Source: Phytoseiulus persimilis (Eukaryota; Arthropoda; Arachnida; Mesostigmata; Phytoseiidae). From it: a DNA stretch of 64,000 nucleotides. The translations under genes were made by a program, and so were the position numbers. The stretch's first letter is position 1. Every line of letters starts with the position of its first letter. The stretch spans positions 21,018,001 to 21,082,000 of the forward strand of contig CM075101.1 of the NCBI GenBank assembly GCA_037576195.1, in the 5' to 3' direction. Of the stretch, positions 11,216-24,327 are shown in pieces. The notes under the pieces are model-generated. The model did no database searches. It had not been told where the DNA came from and worked only from the letters and a program-made list of their open reading frames with translations.

Positions 11216-12870
11216 GTTTGAAAGCGAACGAAATCACATAAGCGGTGTCCCCATTGCAATAACTTGGAAATCAGCCTGCGCTTCGCGGAATATCTCAGCC
11301 CAAACTGGAGACCATGTCTGATGTTTCTCCCGTCGATGACGATCCTTCGAAGCCCACTTTCGAAGAGAGAAGAGCTCGGTGGCGACGATCCTGTTGGTTT
11401 GCCTCACGATACCAGCCCAAGACTAACCCTGCAACCCTGGGCACCACTCAGAAGAAGGAGCTATATGTGGCCGTCGACACCGATCATCCCGATACGTTGG
11501 AAGGTCCGATGCATCACAATATAGGTATTTACATTTTTTAGAGCCCAACCTACGATACGTCAGAAAGAGTGGTTTCGCGCATTGCATTACGGAAGCCCGA
11601 GCGAAAGAAGATCGCGGTTTAGAAGATCAGCGTTGATGTGATGGGGCCCCTCGTTCCAAGTTTGCAATCACGAACTAATTTTCACTATGGTCAGCTACGC
11701 TCGTAGAACCCAACCCATACCAAAGACATCCCTCGGAGCTGGGACCAAGTGCGAAACGGCCAAAGATTACTGAAAAAGTCCCTGATATGGCGACTATACT
11801 TCAGCCTCTATGGGAAGTGAATGCTGGAACGCGATAAGTGGATGTCACTTCAAAGATGAATTTGTCAGCGTCGATAGTCAGGACCAACTACCACAGCTGA
11901 GAGATCTGGAAGTCAGCTCAAACAGCAAGTCACTTAAATCGGCAAAATAGATAACTCGTTCGAGGGCCTCAACGATAGAGTGCTCGGAGAATTTACGCTC
12001 CATCCGTATCGACGATTAGACAGAACTTGGCACGACTTCGACCCAAGCTATCATCATCATCAAGCTGAGTCGATAATCGAGCACATCGAAGCGGAGACTG
12101 GTTACTCCGATGAGCTCTTCGGCACCAGTAGGGTCTGGTTTGATATCTCCAAGCAAAAAGGAATCTTCACAGCCTCTATCGACGTCCACCACGGTCTCTG
12201 CTGCAGCAGAACTTTATTTTTGGCGGAATTGAGATCAATGATACTGGAGCACAGCAATTCTCTCGAACTGGTGCTCAACGTTGACAGAAAAGGCGCTTTT
12301 TGAGTGGCCCGCGGTCCCGGCTCCGAGGCCGAGCCTCCGGAGAGATGGAGAGTGAACGAAATGGAAAAATCATCTGTTCGAATCGGTTATCAACTCATGC
12401 AAATCGGACTCAGCGGGACATTGTTGAGATGCCGAAACACGCCTTCCTGTCAGAGAAGCGCTCCGGCTCCCAAAGCGGCGATGGATCGGATTGGGATGAA
12501 GTGCTGTTGGAGATCCCAAGTTGGAACCTCTCCTAGCTTACCACTCTGGGATTCCGAGAGCCATGGATGGAGTTTTGTAATCGGATTTGCCTGTCATCTT
12601 GGAATCTCACAAGATTTCCAAAGGCATCTTCCAGATGTGGCGCAGCAGTATCGTGTCGCGAAAGGAAGGAACCCAAACCAGAAGCTCTGCTAATATTTGA
12701 TAATGCTCCAAGCCACCCTACTACCCCGTTAGGAACAGACACGTGAGCTCCTGTAGGAACGGCTTCCCCTCCTGAGAGCACCACCTCCTTTCAAATTTCG
12801 CAGCATAATACCTGCGGAGAACATTCCGCAATCATTTGACGAATTAAACGAATTGTTTGTTAGCTAGCAT
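11216..12870 (+). mobile_element. Decayed Tigger/pogo-like block, left copy
   Basis: This stretch pairs in inverted orientation with about 56,055-57,930. It encodes broken frames: a 65-residue open segment from 11,314 (MSDVSPVDDD...), then a TAG, then a continuation reading SPTYDTSERV; a second segment at 11,980-12,303 (107 residues); and a third at 12,304-12,693. Near 12,680-12,720 the sequence can be read as ALLIFDNAPSHP, resembling the second catalytic Asp motif of DDE_1 (pogo/Tigger) transposases, and a tail follows reading KFRSIIPAENIPQ. Stops and frame changes separate the pieces. The pogo-like assignment rests on that one motif and on a pogo-like TIR element next door. A captured host gene fragment is the alternative for the first segment. 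Confidence 0.4.
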
Positions 12871-13112
12871 AATTGAATTACTGTCCGAAACACGAAAGAC
12901 TTCGTATTGGGTTCGCCTCGCTCTATCATATATGATCTAATGATTAGGAGTGAGCTCGCCCACCCATCCTCACGACCTCGCGCAGCGACGAGTCGAAATG
13001 AATGTCGATTGATTGAGATGGATGCTAGTCGTCGACGCAGCTTGCTGATTAGCGTGCTTGGGAGGTTGCGAGATCGATTCACGGTCGACTCTTTTTGGCG
13101 AACTTAACTAGG

Positions 13113-14010
13113 ACAGTGGACTTCGCCTAATGGCAACACCGGATGATCGGATCATCCGCTAATTCGGATCAGAAGTCGCATTCTCCGATTATATCCATAG
13201 GACACGCTCCGGTTTACCGGTGAAAGGCTCCGCTTACTCATCATTTCGCCACGAGTGGAATTTTTCTCAAAATGAAAGAATGAGAAGTTTCCGCGATGGG
13301 GAACGCATAGCCGAATGGATCACTTTGTAACAGTCGCGAGAGCTTGTCAGGTTCCACGATGTCACCATTGAAACCCTGACAGTTTTCTCGAACAAAGAGA
13401 CCGAAGGTATGCCAATCTGCTTCGAGTTCAAAATCTCGGGACATTCTGGTCGATTGACGATGATATCCACTGCCCCTCTTCGGTTGTACTTCACGAAGAT
13501 GAGATCGTCCAAGAAATCGCGGTGAATCAGGCTATGTGACTCTGGTTCAGAAAACGGAGAGAAGTGCCGAGAGGCGGAAAAGCCTGTAGCTGGGCATCAA
13601 GCTGAGCGAAGTATAGAACTACTTCAATGGTTTTTCATGCCAGATTTCGAGGAGGAAAGTCCACGAACGTCTTCAGTTTGTGACGACCTCGTTGGTAGAG
13701 TCTTGAGGACGAAGAAGCGACGGATTCCGATTGATAAATTCTCCGTCAAGCACTGGAAGCCCAATGGTTGTCAGATATTCCATCAACTCGTATGTTCAGG
13801 GAGAGCTCCATCGTGTTGCCTCCGGTCTCGCATGAACCTAAGCGCCTAAAGAGCTTATCGTGATCTTATAATTAGAATAGACACATTATTGGCGGAAATC
13901 CAGAATCAGGGTTATCCTTTCTCTATCTTCCGCTCAATCGGATCGTCCGCTTTACCGGATCAGGATGGTCTGATCCCGGTGTGTACTGATTAAGCGGAGT
14001 CCACTGTACT
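13113..14010. mobile_element. pogo/Tigger-like TIR element, 0.9 kb
   Basis: The left end reads CAGTGGACTTCGCCTAAT and the right end, reversed, reads CAGTGGACTCCGCTTAAT. CAGT ends and TA at the right flank fit pogo/Tigger elements. Inside, GGATGATCGGATCATCC-like sequence is echoed near both ends. The longest inner frame (13,267-13,512, minus, 81 residues, containing LIFVKYNRRGAVDIIVNRPE) has no recognisable transposase motif. It is probably a non-autonomous element or a deleted relic. Confidence 0.6.
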
Positions 14011-16650
14011 ATGAGTAGATGAGGCATCCAACCCTGAGGGGCTCCAGCGCAGTGCGATGGTGGGAAAACTGGAATGAGTCTCGCCTCTGGCTGAAAGTCT
14101 GACGCTCCCTCGACTAGATCTTTCAAGGCTGGACGCAGATGTTTGCCGTCCGAGTGGGAGTTTGGCCTCCGACTCCATCAGGAGAGCTCTTACTTCCCGT
14201 CCGAAGTCTTCTGATGTATTGGTCTCTCGAACACTCCCAACTTCGTCGGAGTTTTGAGTTCACGAGGAGCTCCATTGGATGTTCAATTTTGTTTGGAATC
14301 GGATATTCACTGCGAGAATGACTGCGAACCATGGCCTCTAACATCTAAGACGCCCCCAGATATATATTTCAGCTCAGCATTCACAATCTCGACGGAACAA
14401 TCCGCTGCATAGTTCAATCGATCGATTCTCACAATTCCAGAGCTCCAGAAGTCTTCGTCTTCGAGTCGCGCAATTGTCGTCGTATGTATTCTCAATTCAT
14501 ACGCTTGCCCGAGACATTATCCGGCATCGATATCTGAGGCTCATGGAGGCCATAGAGGGACAACAACATGTCTCGGGAATCTGATAATTCCGTCTTGGAT
14601 AACTTCAATGCAGTATCCGCGGCACGATGATCCATGAGTTGTCCTACATGTTATGAATACTCAAGAGGTGCCTGAGCTAGGCTTTACGCGGGGAAAGACC
14701 GATTGACGACCTCAATGACCACAGCTTGGGAGTTCAGGCATTCATCTTTCTTTACCTCCCATCCATCCATTTGAGGAGATGGATAAATGAGTCTTTGATG
14801 GCTGACTTTATCAGTTCCCGTGACAGTGAGGGACAATTCATCAACCTTCCCTTCCATCCACCCAGAAATCCATGAGCTGATCACTGATGAATATTGTCTG
14901 AACCTCCTGAGCTCCACTGATGACATTGAGATTTGACATCGTCGATAGAACGAAGATCTTGTGATTTCCGTCCGGCACGGTTCTCGGTATGGCCTGAAGA
15001 GATTTCCTGTGCTTCAAGAAGTTGAGCGTCAAACGATAAATATCAAGTCATTGGAGATTCTCCTTGTATTGGAACGCGGTGCCCATAAAGCAAGGACATC
15101 GAGTGCCTCGCTTACCGCGGCAGCAATACATGGTGTTCAGCTCCTCAGCCGTACGATGTGTCGACTTTGTACTTCCAACGTATGTGGGCTTGCTTCGACA
15201 TGGACTGAAAACAACGGTTGGAGAACCAAATTTCCGGGTCCTCCGACGTATCCATGATATGAAGAATAAGGATGCCAGTGGGGTATCAATGCAACATTTT
15301 TTCTTATCAGTGATGTTCAAGAGGGCTACCCTGTGGATTTGGACCAGATATTGCAGGTTTTGTAGCCCGCTCTAGCAGTGAGAATAAGCGACTTGACCTC
15401 TCAACGAGTCGGCCCTCTAAATAGAGCCATTTGGAAGGTTGACCAGGCTTGACCCCGAGAATTGAGGCAGGAGCTGTTCCAGCCTCCCAACTTTCGAGAG
15501 ACTTCAATCGTAGTATGGAAAGCGCCCATTTCTCCAGAGTTTACTGGGGCCTGCCATCACAGCCACATGGTCGGATCTGAACTCTTGGGGGCACTCGGAG
15601 GAGGGAAAAAACCGAGGAAATACCTCTGATATCTGCTTCTATATCTTCTAAGAGATCGAAGATACAGAAACACCGTATAAATTGAAAGCCATCCGGTGCA
15701 ATACATCCCGGGTTCCTGATTTCATAACAACTGCATAGCAAATTCTGCGTGAGGTGAAACAAACTAAAATCACGATTTTCGAGCTTAATGCGACAGACAA
15801 CCAGTCCGGCGAATGGGAGACGGTACGAAAGGAACCTGAGCATGGTGAATGGGTCAAACGATGTTCTCCCGAGATCGGTTACGAGAACACTGAGCACGAA
15901 CAGCAGAATGCCGAGAAATTCGGGACCCACACTATTACTACGAATATGGTGTCGACCAGGGATGCCAGCTTCGGGCGGTCCATGAACCCACGAAATGTAC
16001 GGCAACCGGTATCTTGGAACCACAAGCGCGTTCCAATCCTCTTGAGTCGCTCGGGTATTGGTCGGCTCATCGGTACATTCCGGGGTATCGCCAACAACTG
16101 CAAAATTAACCCCTGAGAGGGGAATAACGCATCGATCAGTTCGCATTCAGTTGTAGTATAGTTGATTTGATTGCTCATCGTACTCTTCGATCGCTCTCAA
16201 ATTGAGACCCACTACTTGAATTGACGATAAGACAGAAGGAAAGCGTAACGAATTCTAACTGTGGGTCGAGTCGATGTGCAGCCTCATCCTTCCTGCCGAC
16301 CGAACGGAACCGCCTCTCGTTCCCATTCGGGATGGACCAACGCATCCGCGCGGGAATCCGATTACTCGAGCTCGTTTCGTTTCCATACCTCGGAGGAAGG
16401 AGAAATCTTTATGGCTTTATGGCTACATGTTCCCTGATGTGCCAGACAGTATGAAGACCAGAGTATCCCGCTCCATGAGCCGGCTCTGGGAAAATCGGTT
16501 GGGAAAGAAGTAATCCCAGTAAGTTTGGTTCAAGGTATGACACACGAGCTACCAGACGTGTGTCCGCTTGGGCCCAGTTGGGCCTTGCGGCCTGCCTCGT
16601 GCTAATCGCAGTCATGTTCAGAGCAGAATTGGGCATACTCATGATTGAAA
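14011..16650. other. No identified gene; one 201-residue ORF
   Basis: Most of this stretch has only short, unrelated frames. The exception is a minus-strand frame at 15,541-16,146, 201 codons from ATG, with two hydrophobic stretches (around GILLFVLSVLVTDLG and MLRFLSYRLPFAGLVV) and many Cys near its end. I considered the second membrane domain of an ABCA transporter but found no ABC ATPase motifs nearby. Its function is unknown and it may be chance. Confidence 0.25.
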
Positions 16651-16659
16651 TTTATCATA

Positions 16660-17640
16660 ATCAAGCGATGTATGTCTGAATGATCATGTCTTGATTATTA
16701 TTTTCATCATAATTCATAATGGATTTTGTTATGATTATCATTATAAATTGATGATCAATGATTGATGATCCCTATCAGGTCATGATTAGGATTATGAATT
16801 GATGATCAATGATCGATAATCCTAATCAGTTTATGATTAATAATCATGATCAATAGAGATATGAGGTTCAGGCGGTAATTATTGTATTTTCACGTTATTC
16901 CATACTTTGAGATAGATTGATGAGTGTCTGATAACTGAGTTCTTCAGTTCTCGCGGCAATAATGCACGATTCGTCCCTCCATCGATGTATCCACTAATAG
17001 ATCCATGGATTGATACAGAAATCGAAACCAAGGCTGGAAACCGCCTTCACCACAATCACTTTGTTGAGAGTTCCCCGACCTGAATGAGTAATCCGGGAGT
17101 TCTCTCAGTAGGGGACTGAGAGCCACATTCCTCGACTGCTAAAAACCATGTGACAAAGCAGATACAGCAAAGCTCTGGCAGATCGTTCGCGAATGCAGTA
17201 TGTCAAGAAACCTACTGGCCACACTGGAATTGCTCAATGGCAACAGCCTGGCTGTCCCAATTACAGGAGGGAAGAACTCGAGGGAAGTAAGGCTGAATAA
17301 GGGCTCGAGACATCCTTCTCTTAGATGAAAATTCGTGCGATCGATACTCGAATCAAGTTCCGATCATCATTCATATTCACTTGGTTGATGACTAGGATCA
17401 TAGTCACCTGATTATGATAAATGATCATGACGATGATCATAATCGTTCGAATTATCAGAATCATGATCACTGCCAGGATTAAATAGAGTTATTCGAATAA
17501 TCTAAACTTTATTATGATCATACGAATAATCTAAACTTTATTATGATCATACGAATAAGCTAAACTTGATTATGATCATACGAATAATCTAAACTTGATT
17601 ATGATCATACGAATAATCTAAACTTGATTATGATTATCAT
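16660..17640. repeat. AT-rich ATGATNAT-type simple-sequence region
   Basis: Long runs are built from TGATTATGAT, TGATCATGAT and CATAATCA words (16,660-16,860 and 17,350-17,640), many locally palindromic. The interval between them (about 16,870-17,340) is of normal composition and has no gene I can support. Confidence 0.7.
17489..17634. repeat. 29-bp tandem repeat, 5 units
   Basis: About five near-identical 29-bp units of the form CATACGAATAATCTAAACTT followed by GATTATGAT are arranged head to tail. Units differ mainly by TTTATT/TTGATT and AATCT/AAGCT changes. Confidence 0.9.
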
Positions 17641-19462
17641 TGTGCCCAACTCTGCTTGAGAGTCAGACAAGAATCATCCTCCCCGCATGCAAATCGTGGT
17701 GAACCTCCCATGCTCCTGCTTGGGTTGCTGAATATATCGAAGTCTCTTCCTTCAATGGGAACGCATTGAGTGTGTGATCAAGAGGAGACATGATCACCCG
17801 ATGCTGATCAAGCACAGGGTAACGGTTTCTGCAAGAGCACCCGCGACGGAATCTAGAAGAGTTCTTGTTCCGCATTCGCTGCGAGCAAGTATGCCGTACT
17901 CGTCAATATGCACGATCACTGAGACAAGTTCGAGGAAAGCCGGCGTCTGAGGCTCAGGATGCGCTCCCAGAGAACGGAGTTGGGGGCAACATGGAACGGT
18001 TCCAGGAGGTCGGAAGTTAATTCAGTCTTGATTTACAGGAATGGCCCCATGTCGAGCCTCACGAGTCATGACGGAACAGCTAAGGATCACGAACTTGATC
18101 GAATCCCAAGAATGATTCCGAGAATCTTTCGGCTGTTAAAAAAGTTCAGGATCTACTGTGGGTAGTGCTCCTCCTAAACCCGAGTACCTGCGGAGGAGGG
18201 TAACCAGCGAAATGGCCGAATCCTGAACGCGACCTGTGCCCCTAGACCAGGTTTGAACACGACCTGCCCTTAGGCTTCCTCTTCGGGGGTTGTCAAACAT
18301 AAGAGGATCAGGAATCCAGCTGCACTTGGCGGAATGCTCGAACATGAATGCAGGTCCCGTTCTGTTCATACTTGGAAATCGTTCAGGCGTCTCCCCCTTC
18401 CAAGTTGACTCATGCAGTTTGAGGCGCATGTTCCCTCCGACTAGATATCCTCTATGCGAGCTTTATCACACTCAATCGACAAAGCTGGCCGATAAGCGAA
18501 ATTTTAGGTCTGATATCAGATATTCGCAACAGCAGCTGTCATTCTCAGAATCGGTGGTAGAAGCAAGAGAATCAGGGATTTGTAGCAAGATTCGCATTGC
18601 AGCCGAAAATTTTGCACCCTTTTCAGCGGGCGAAAGTGGATCGTCTGAGCGACAACAGCAGACAGAACAGTGAGCATTGTTTGCCGTCTCTCACAAGGTG
18701 AAACGTGAGATTTTCAATAACAGAGATATGTTTGGGCCGTGATCAAACGGCAACAACGGAAAATACCCGGATAAAAAGACGACGCTTTTCAGCGACATAA
18801 AGCATGGCCTCCTTCTCCCACTAAGAAATGGCTGATATTGAACAAGGGAGATTTTAGAGGTTTGGATACCCATCTCCCTATCTTCCGCGGTAGATATTCC
18901 CTCCGATTTGCGCCAGCTCACACTCAAACGCTGAGCTGCAGTCGTTTTCGCTCGATTATACGAGTTGGATAACCGCAATCACAGTGGACGATTCAGAACG
19001 TGATGGCAAGCACAGGCGTCGTAAGAATGTGTGACACGACACCATAAGGTGCCGCAGCTGTCAGCAACGTCGGAATACTTTCACGACCTCTGGTCTAGCG
19101 TCTCTTGACCGAAGAACCGAAAGGAGCCACATGCTGAGGAGGTTCCTGAGATCAGATCCTGAGCCAGAGCACCCTCAGCTGGTTCCAGTGTTCGCGGCCA
19201 GCGATGATGCCGTTTTTCGGTGGAATAGGCCTATGGTACGAATGAAAGAACTGACCCTGGATTTTCTTCGCTGAACGTCCAGTTCATCCAAGGGGACTCG
19301 TGCATGTAGCTAGTCAAGCTTTTGGTATTTTCCCCGAGGGAACGAAAGCACTCAGATCTGAAGCACCACGCTCCTTGTGTTACTGGGGTTACCGAACGAC
19401 GCGACTGGAAGGAGTGAAGTTTTTCGCAGAATATTCATGCAGCAAGCTCGAAAGAAAAACGC

Positions 19463-19807
19463 GTGTCTTCGATCTCGGAGGATGAATTCATATTGAGAGA
19501 ATGGTCACAAGACATATCTGGGGCGTACTTCGAAAATCTCAGATCGCTCATCGGCCTACCTGGAGCACCAACACTTCCTCCTTCAACAAGAGATCTCGTG
19601 GAGAGGGACGCGACACAGCTGAACGAGGCCAGCATTTCCATTGGTCGAGTCTTGGATCTTCCTCAACATAGGTTGTATCCTTCTCCTCGTTTCATTGTGC
19701 TCGATGGAGTCCCCTGGGGACAGACCGCGTTCGTCGACAGCTGGGATCTTGGAGTGGATGTCGGAGGAGTGGGACGCAATGGCCAGCCTGGACCATCGGC
19801 TCCATGA
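19463..19807 (+). other. Unidentified open frame, possible exon
   Basis: This is a 114-codon frame that starts without ATG. The first 65 codons have a protein-like composition (VSSISEDEFILREW, then DISGAYFENLRSLIGLPG). An overlapping frame at 19,641-19,976 continues for 111 codons with a hydrophobic start. I recognise no family and no supporting splice partners. The surrounding 17,640-21,200 bp otherwise hold nothing I can support. Confidence 0.2.
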
Positions 19808-21207
19808 ACAGAGTTCGTGCTCCACCAATAGATGTCGCATGGCTCATCTCGAGCTCGCTAGCGAAACTCTCGAGGGGTTGGAAATCGCGGTCAGAATACT
19901 CCATAGACTTCAACGTAGTCGGCAAGCTTGTGACAATAAGCTTCGGAGGTTGCGGCAGATCGACTTTCTCACGTAACAGGGCGATAAGAGACGGCGCCTT
20001 CAGAGGAGCACTATCTTCATGCTTGCAATAGGGCGATCAACCTGCGCTTAACGTCCTCGAATCGTCTCCGACACCCCGTTGAGAGCGTGAGTGGACATCC
20101 ATTTTCGAATTCCGAAAACTCGGAAGCTCGATTATTTCGATTCTTCTGCAATGCGTCAGATACTTCGGTGTCTAGTAGAAGAGTGAATTTGACCGATGTC
20201 TGACCGAAAAATCAGTTCTCGAAACGGAGATTGATTTTCGAGTCGGAAATAAGACTCGAGAATTCATTTTTGAGTGCTCGAGATTCGTAGATGGAGGTCT
20301 GACAGGGGAAGATTCCGAATTGTACAACTCCGATTCCGACCAGAATGATTGCGATCAGTAGGCCTACCAGAGACATGAAACACGGCTGATGGAAGTTTTT
20401 CCAATGGGTAGTCGTTCACGAGCTACAGCGCCCTCAAAACTTGAAATTCAATGAATGGCCCACATCCTTATGGTCCCATCGTGAAGATCAGTCCATTTTC
20501 CCGCGAGAAGTCCCCTTGCAGTGTCCGGATATCTTGATCAGCCCATCCCTCCGATTTCCCATTTGTTCTCTGGGGAGTCTGAACCTCGCGATGTATTGGC
20601 TGGATGCAAAAGTTCTGGGCCCCTAATTTCAATCGCTCATAACTCCGCTCCCAGGAGGCGCAGAAATATAATAAAATATACGAAATGAGCGGGATTCAGT
20701 CGGCTTTCAGATGGAGTCGACCGCGACATATTCTAAGTCGCACCCTGCTCACAGCATCGATTTTACTGGAAGGGTCGAAATTCGAAAAATCGCGATTTTG
20801 CAGTTCCAGTGAAACTAAGATTACGACCCCCTGTTTTCCCTCCAGAAACATGAAGTTCGTCCAAAAATAAGCGGTTTCAAAAAAAAATTGAGCATTTTGG
20901 CCTTGTCAAAGCGGAGATGGCGGCTCCCAAAGATTCGATTTTTTCGTGATTCTTTGGTGACCTTTTCTCCGCCAATTGAACGTCTCATGGATGGGATACG
21001 CTGGAATTCCCCTGGAAACTCTCAGAAGCCTCTTGGAAACGTCCTCTCAACGCCTTCATCAATGTTCGGCTCGCAAGACGAGACCTCAGAATCAGAGCCG
21101 GATTGTCGGAATCATTTTCGTCTTCTTCAGCGACGGAAGAGTCATTTTACTGCGACCCATTCATCGGGTATATACTCGCCGGTTGTTATCGACGGATATC
21201 GACCTTG

Positions 21208-22062
21208 TTTTGGCCATAACTTCGTCAATTCCTGGACTTTTTTCGAGAATGAAAGAGTGATAAATAGAGAATATCGAGGCGATCATTTTGATCCAAAAGC
21301 GGATATGATGAAAATTACCCATTTCTTTTTTCGAGGTCCTCCTAAAAACCATCGTAAAAAACGTCAATATGTTTCGGATCGGACTCGTGTGGGTTCGACG
21401 CGCAAAAGGAGGCCGGTCATTCGCAAGAAAACCGATTGGAGTTATCTCGTTTCTCCGAGAAATGGCAACCGATCGTATCGAGAATTCCTGTGGTGTCGAT
21501 GGTGATTTTGGCGACCGGGGGCGGAATCCTGAGCGTGGGTGATTTCCGGTGAAAATAAAAAATCATCGGATCGGCCTCACAGCTCAATATTCGGATGATT
21601 CACCCATTTCTGAGTAATTCCCACCCGGGGAGATACCTTCGATTCTGCCTCGTTGAGGGATTACGAGGAGAAATGCGGGGAAAAGCGAGGAAAACGAAAT
21701 TGGCCCATGGACAAGGCCTCGAAGAAGGGGTTGATACGATCGCTTGCCATTCTTCGGGGAGATGAGATAACTTCGCTCGACTTTCCGGCGAATGACCGGC
21801 TTCCTTTTGCGCGTCGAATGCGACCCCCACGAGTCCGATGCGATAAATATTGACGTTTTTACGATAACTTTTAGGAGGACATCGAAAAAAAACAATGGGT
21901 CATTTTCAAAACCATCTCCTGACCGCGACTTTCATCATGTCAGCCTGAACTTTGGATCAAACCGCCTCGATATTCTCTATTTATCACTTTTTGATTTTCG
22001 AAAAAAAGTCCGAGAATTGACGAAATTATGGCCAAAACAAGAGCGGCCCTGAACACCCTGTA
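21208..22062. mobile_element. Foldback element with long inverted arms
   Basis: The left arm (21,208-21,520) and the right arm (about 21,590-22,048 reversed) are diverged copies. Both start TTGTTTTGGCCATAA, pass TTCGTCAATT, AAATAGAGAATATCGAGGCG and GACCCATT-type stretches, then GTCCTCCTAAAA, AACGTCAATAT and GACGCGCAAAAGGA. The centre is about 70 bp. The right end reads outward to AACACCCTG followed by TA, a typical Tc1/mariner-style terminus; a matching left terminus is not clear. The arms are about 80 percent similar by eye, with indels. Confidence 0.75.
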
Positions 22063-22099
22063 TATATTCGGCCTAGTCAGTCAGTTTGTCCGAACTCCT

Positions 22100-22680
22100 T
22101 CGAGAATATATGGGGGTGATTCCGGGACCAATCTGAACATACTCTTCCGAGTCTGGAGGGTTGATTCCGAGATCAATCTGACCATCCTCACTATATATAA
22201 TCGGCATAGCCTGTCAGTTTGTCAGCTTGTCAGTCGATTTGTCACTTTGTCCGCACTCCTTCGGGAATTTATGGAGGTGATTCCGGGACCAATCTGAGCA
22301 TTACTTTTCAAGTCTGAAGGGTGATTCCGAGAGCAAGCTGACCACTGCCTTCCGAGTCTGGAGGGGTGATTCCGGGACCCATCTGACCATTGCTTCTCAA
22401 GTCTGAAGGGTGATTCCGAGAGCAAGCTGACCACTGCCTTCCGAGTCTGGAGGGGTGATTCCGGGACCCATCTGACCATTGCTTCTCAAGTCTGAAGGGT
22501 GATTCCGAGAGCAAGCTGACCACTGCCTTCCGAGTCTGGAGGGGTGATTCCGAGACCAGTCTGAACATTACTTCCCAAGTCTTTTTTTTTTGGCGGGAGG
22601 AGAAATCCCTTCGGATACAAGAGATACTCCCCAAGTCTGGAGGGGTGATTCCGAGACCAATCTGACCATACTTTTCAAAA
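22100..22680 (-). repeat. 45-bp minisatellite with 90-bp dimer units
   Basis: About ten units with a 45-bp period, in the opposite orientation to the array at 41 kb. Two unit types alternate, so the true period is a 90-bp dimer repeated nearly identically three times (from about 22,318). The motif GGAATCACCCCTCCAGACT is readable on the minus strand. A T-run (22,580) interrupts the last units. Confidence 0.9.
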
Positions 22681-23220
22681 CCATTATGCTGACCCAGTGA
22701 AGAGAGAGGAAAGTGCCTCGATGGCAGGGGGCTCCGTCCAACAGCGCGGCCGACCGGCATTCGATATGAGACTCAGCTGAGAAGAGAGAGGTAAGGAGAG
22801 TTCTCCGGGTGTCACTTGAGATTCGCGGGAATTCAGGCATCCATTCTTAGAGAAACAATGTCCAAATATTTGCTTCCGATTCTGCGTCCAACCACATGAA
22901 ATTGTCTTTTCGAAAGATATACATTCAACTCCGCTGAATGGGGAACTCCGCTGGGAAAGGAACGAGTAATCCGACAGAGCGTTGATCCCGTAAAACGGAA
23001 TCGAATGCATTGCGACCGCTGAAAGGATGTGAGCGCGAAGTCAATTTTTGATGAAGAGCACAAAAAACTGCTAAGGAGCAATCTGAAGAATCTAACATTG
23101 CAGCCAGGCACGACGCTCTGTAAGAGCTGCTCTGCCGGACCGGCGCAGCTGAAGACGCCTGGGAGACTGTGATGAAATCATGCCAAGCGAAGCAAACAAG
23201 CGCGGAACGGATGAGGGAAA

Positions 23221-23514
23221 ATGTACGATTTCGTACTGTTTTGCACCCTGCTCGCTTACCTGTGGGACGTTTCCGCACAGCTTCCCGAGCCTGGGTCAAA
23301 GCTCTGTTCCAAACTCTGATGATCCCCATCTCTCTCCGGCTGAATTCGAGTCTGGGGGTGCTGCGAAGCCATCATCTTCATCTCGAGTGGAAGCTATCCA
23401 CTCGAAACTTTCTACCCGAAGTCCGATCGATTTCTAGGGGCCAGCGTCCTCTCGGCTCATTTCCTGTGGACGGCTGCGACCAGACCTTCTTCCACGTTCA
23501 ACGGGAAGCAGGAA
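23221..23514 (+). pseudogene. Possible secreted serine-protease-like remnant
   Basis: An ATG at 23,221 opens a typical signal-peptide sequence (MYDFVLFCTLLAYLWDVSA) that ends in stops after about 32 codons. Further on in the same frame, GASVLSAHFLWTAAT resembles the region before the catalytic His of S1 proteases, but His-Cys is replaced by Thr-Arg and a stop follows. The middle is in another frame. I think this is a decayed secreted protein gene; the protease assignment is weak and could be coincidence. Confidence 0.25.
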
Positions 23515-24327
23515 TCCACAGTCTTGAAATGATCAAGGTTGGACCACTATGTCCTACGAGTGAAAATGTTCCCCGCAATTCTAACGGCCTCAAAATATCG
23601 CTTCGTTGTTTTCCACTACGAAACACAGCAGTGTCAACGCGTCGTATATTGAACTCCGACGATTCGCGGGTTCCGAATTCCGAAGATTCTCGGAGTAGGA
23701 TCTATTTGCAGCGCAGGGAATAGAACTCCGACAGTTCGCGGGTTCCTCTTCCCGAAGATTCTCGGAGTGGAATCCCACATTTTGCCTTTCCCGTTTGGCC
23801 CAAACGGCACCTTGCCTCCGAAGAAGAGGATAGGAAGACGCGAGAATCACAACCGAATCACAGAACATTCAATCAGAACGATAGTAGAAGAGGACGCCAT
23901 CTCGGAAGAGGACGCCCGATGGATGACCCGTGTCATCGTATCCATGGAAGAAAAGAGTTTTGAAGTTCTCTGAGCCATCTCGATAGATTTCCAGTGAAAG
24001 ACTACGATTGAAAATCAGCAGCAACGACCAGATGGGAGAGTCCTCTACACTGTGTTAGCCCAATGAGCCCGGTAGGAACCTCTTCCTTGTCTAGGCCCTA
24101 GCGTCGGACCAAGGCCAGTGGAACACATTGAGGTGCGAGCTTCACGAAGGATGAGATTCGCCGCATTCAGGATGATTCCCCGCTTTATTCCAAGAGTACA
24201 AGGGGATGCGGCCGAAGCCCATTCGTGCTTGGATGTCTCGTGACGTCTCGATCGAAGGCGTTTTCAGGGGGAGTTCCCATGAAGGCAACACAGGAAAACG
24301 GTGTCAGTTACTATGGGAAGCATTTCT

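Noticed and set aside
15541..16146. ABCA transporter membrane domain
   Set aside because: Some hydrophobic similarity, but no ATP-binding motifs nearby and no clear ABCA signature; left as an unknown ORF.
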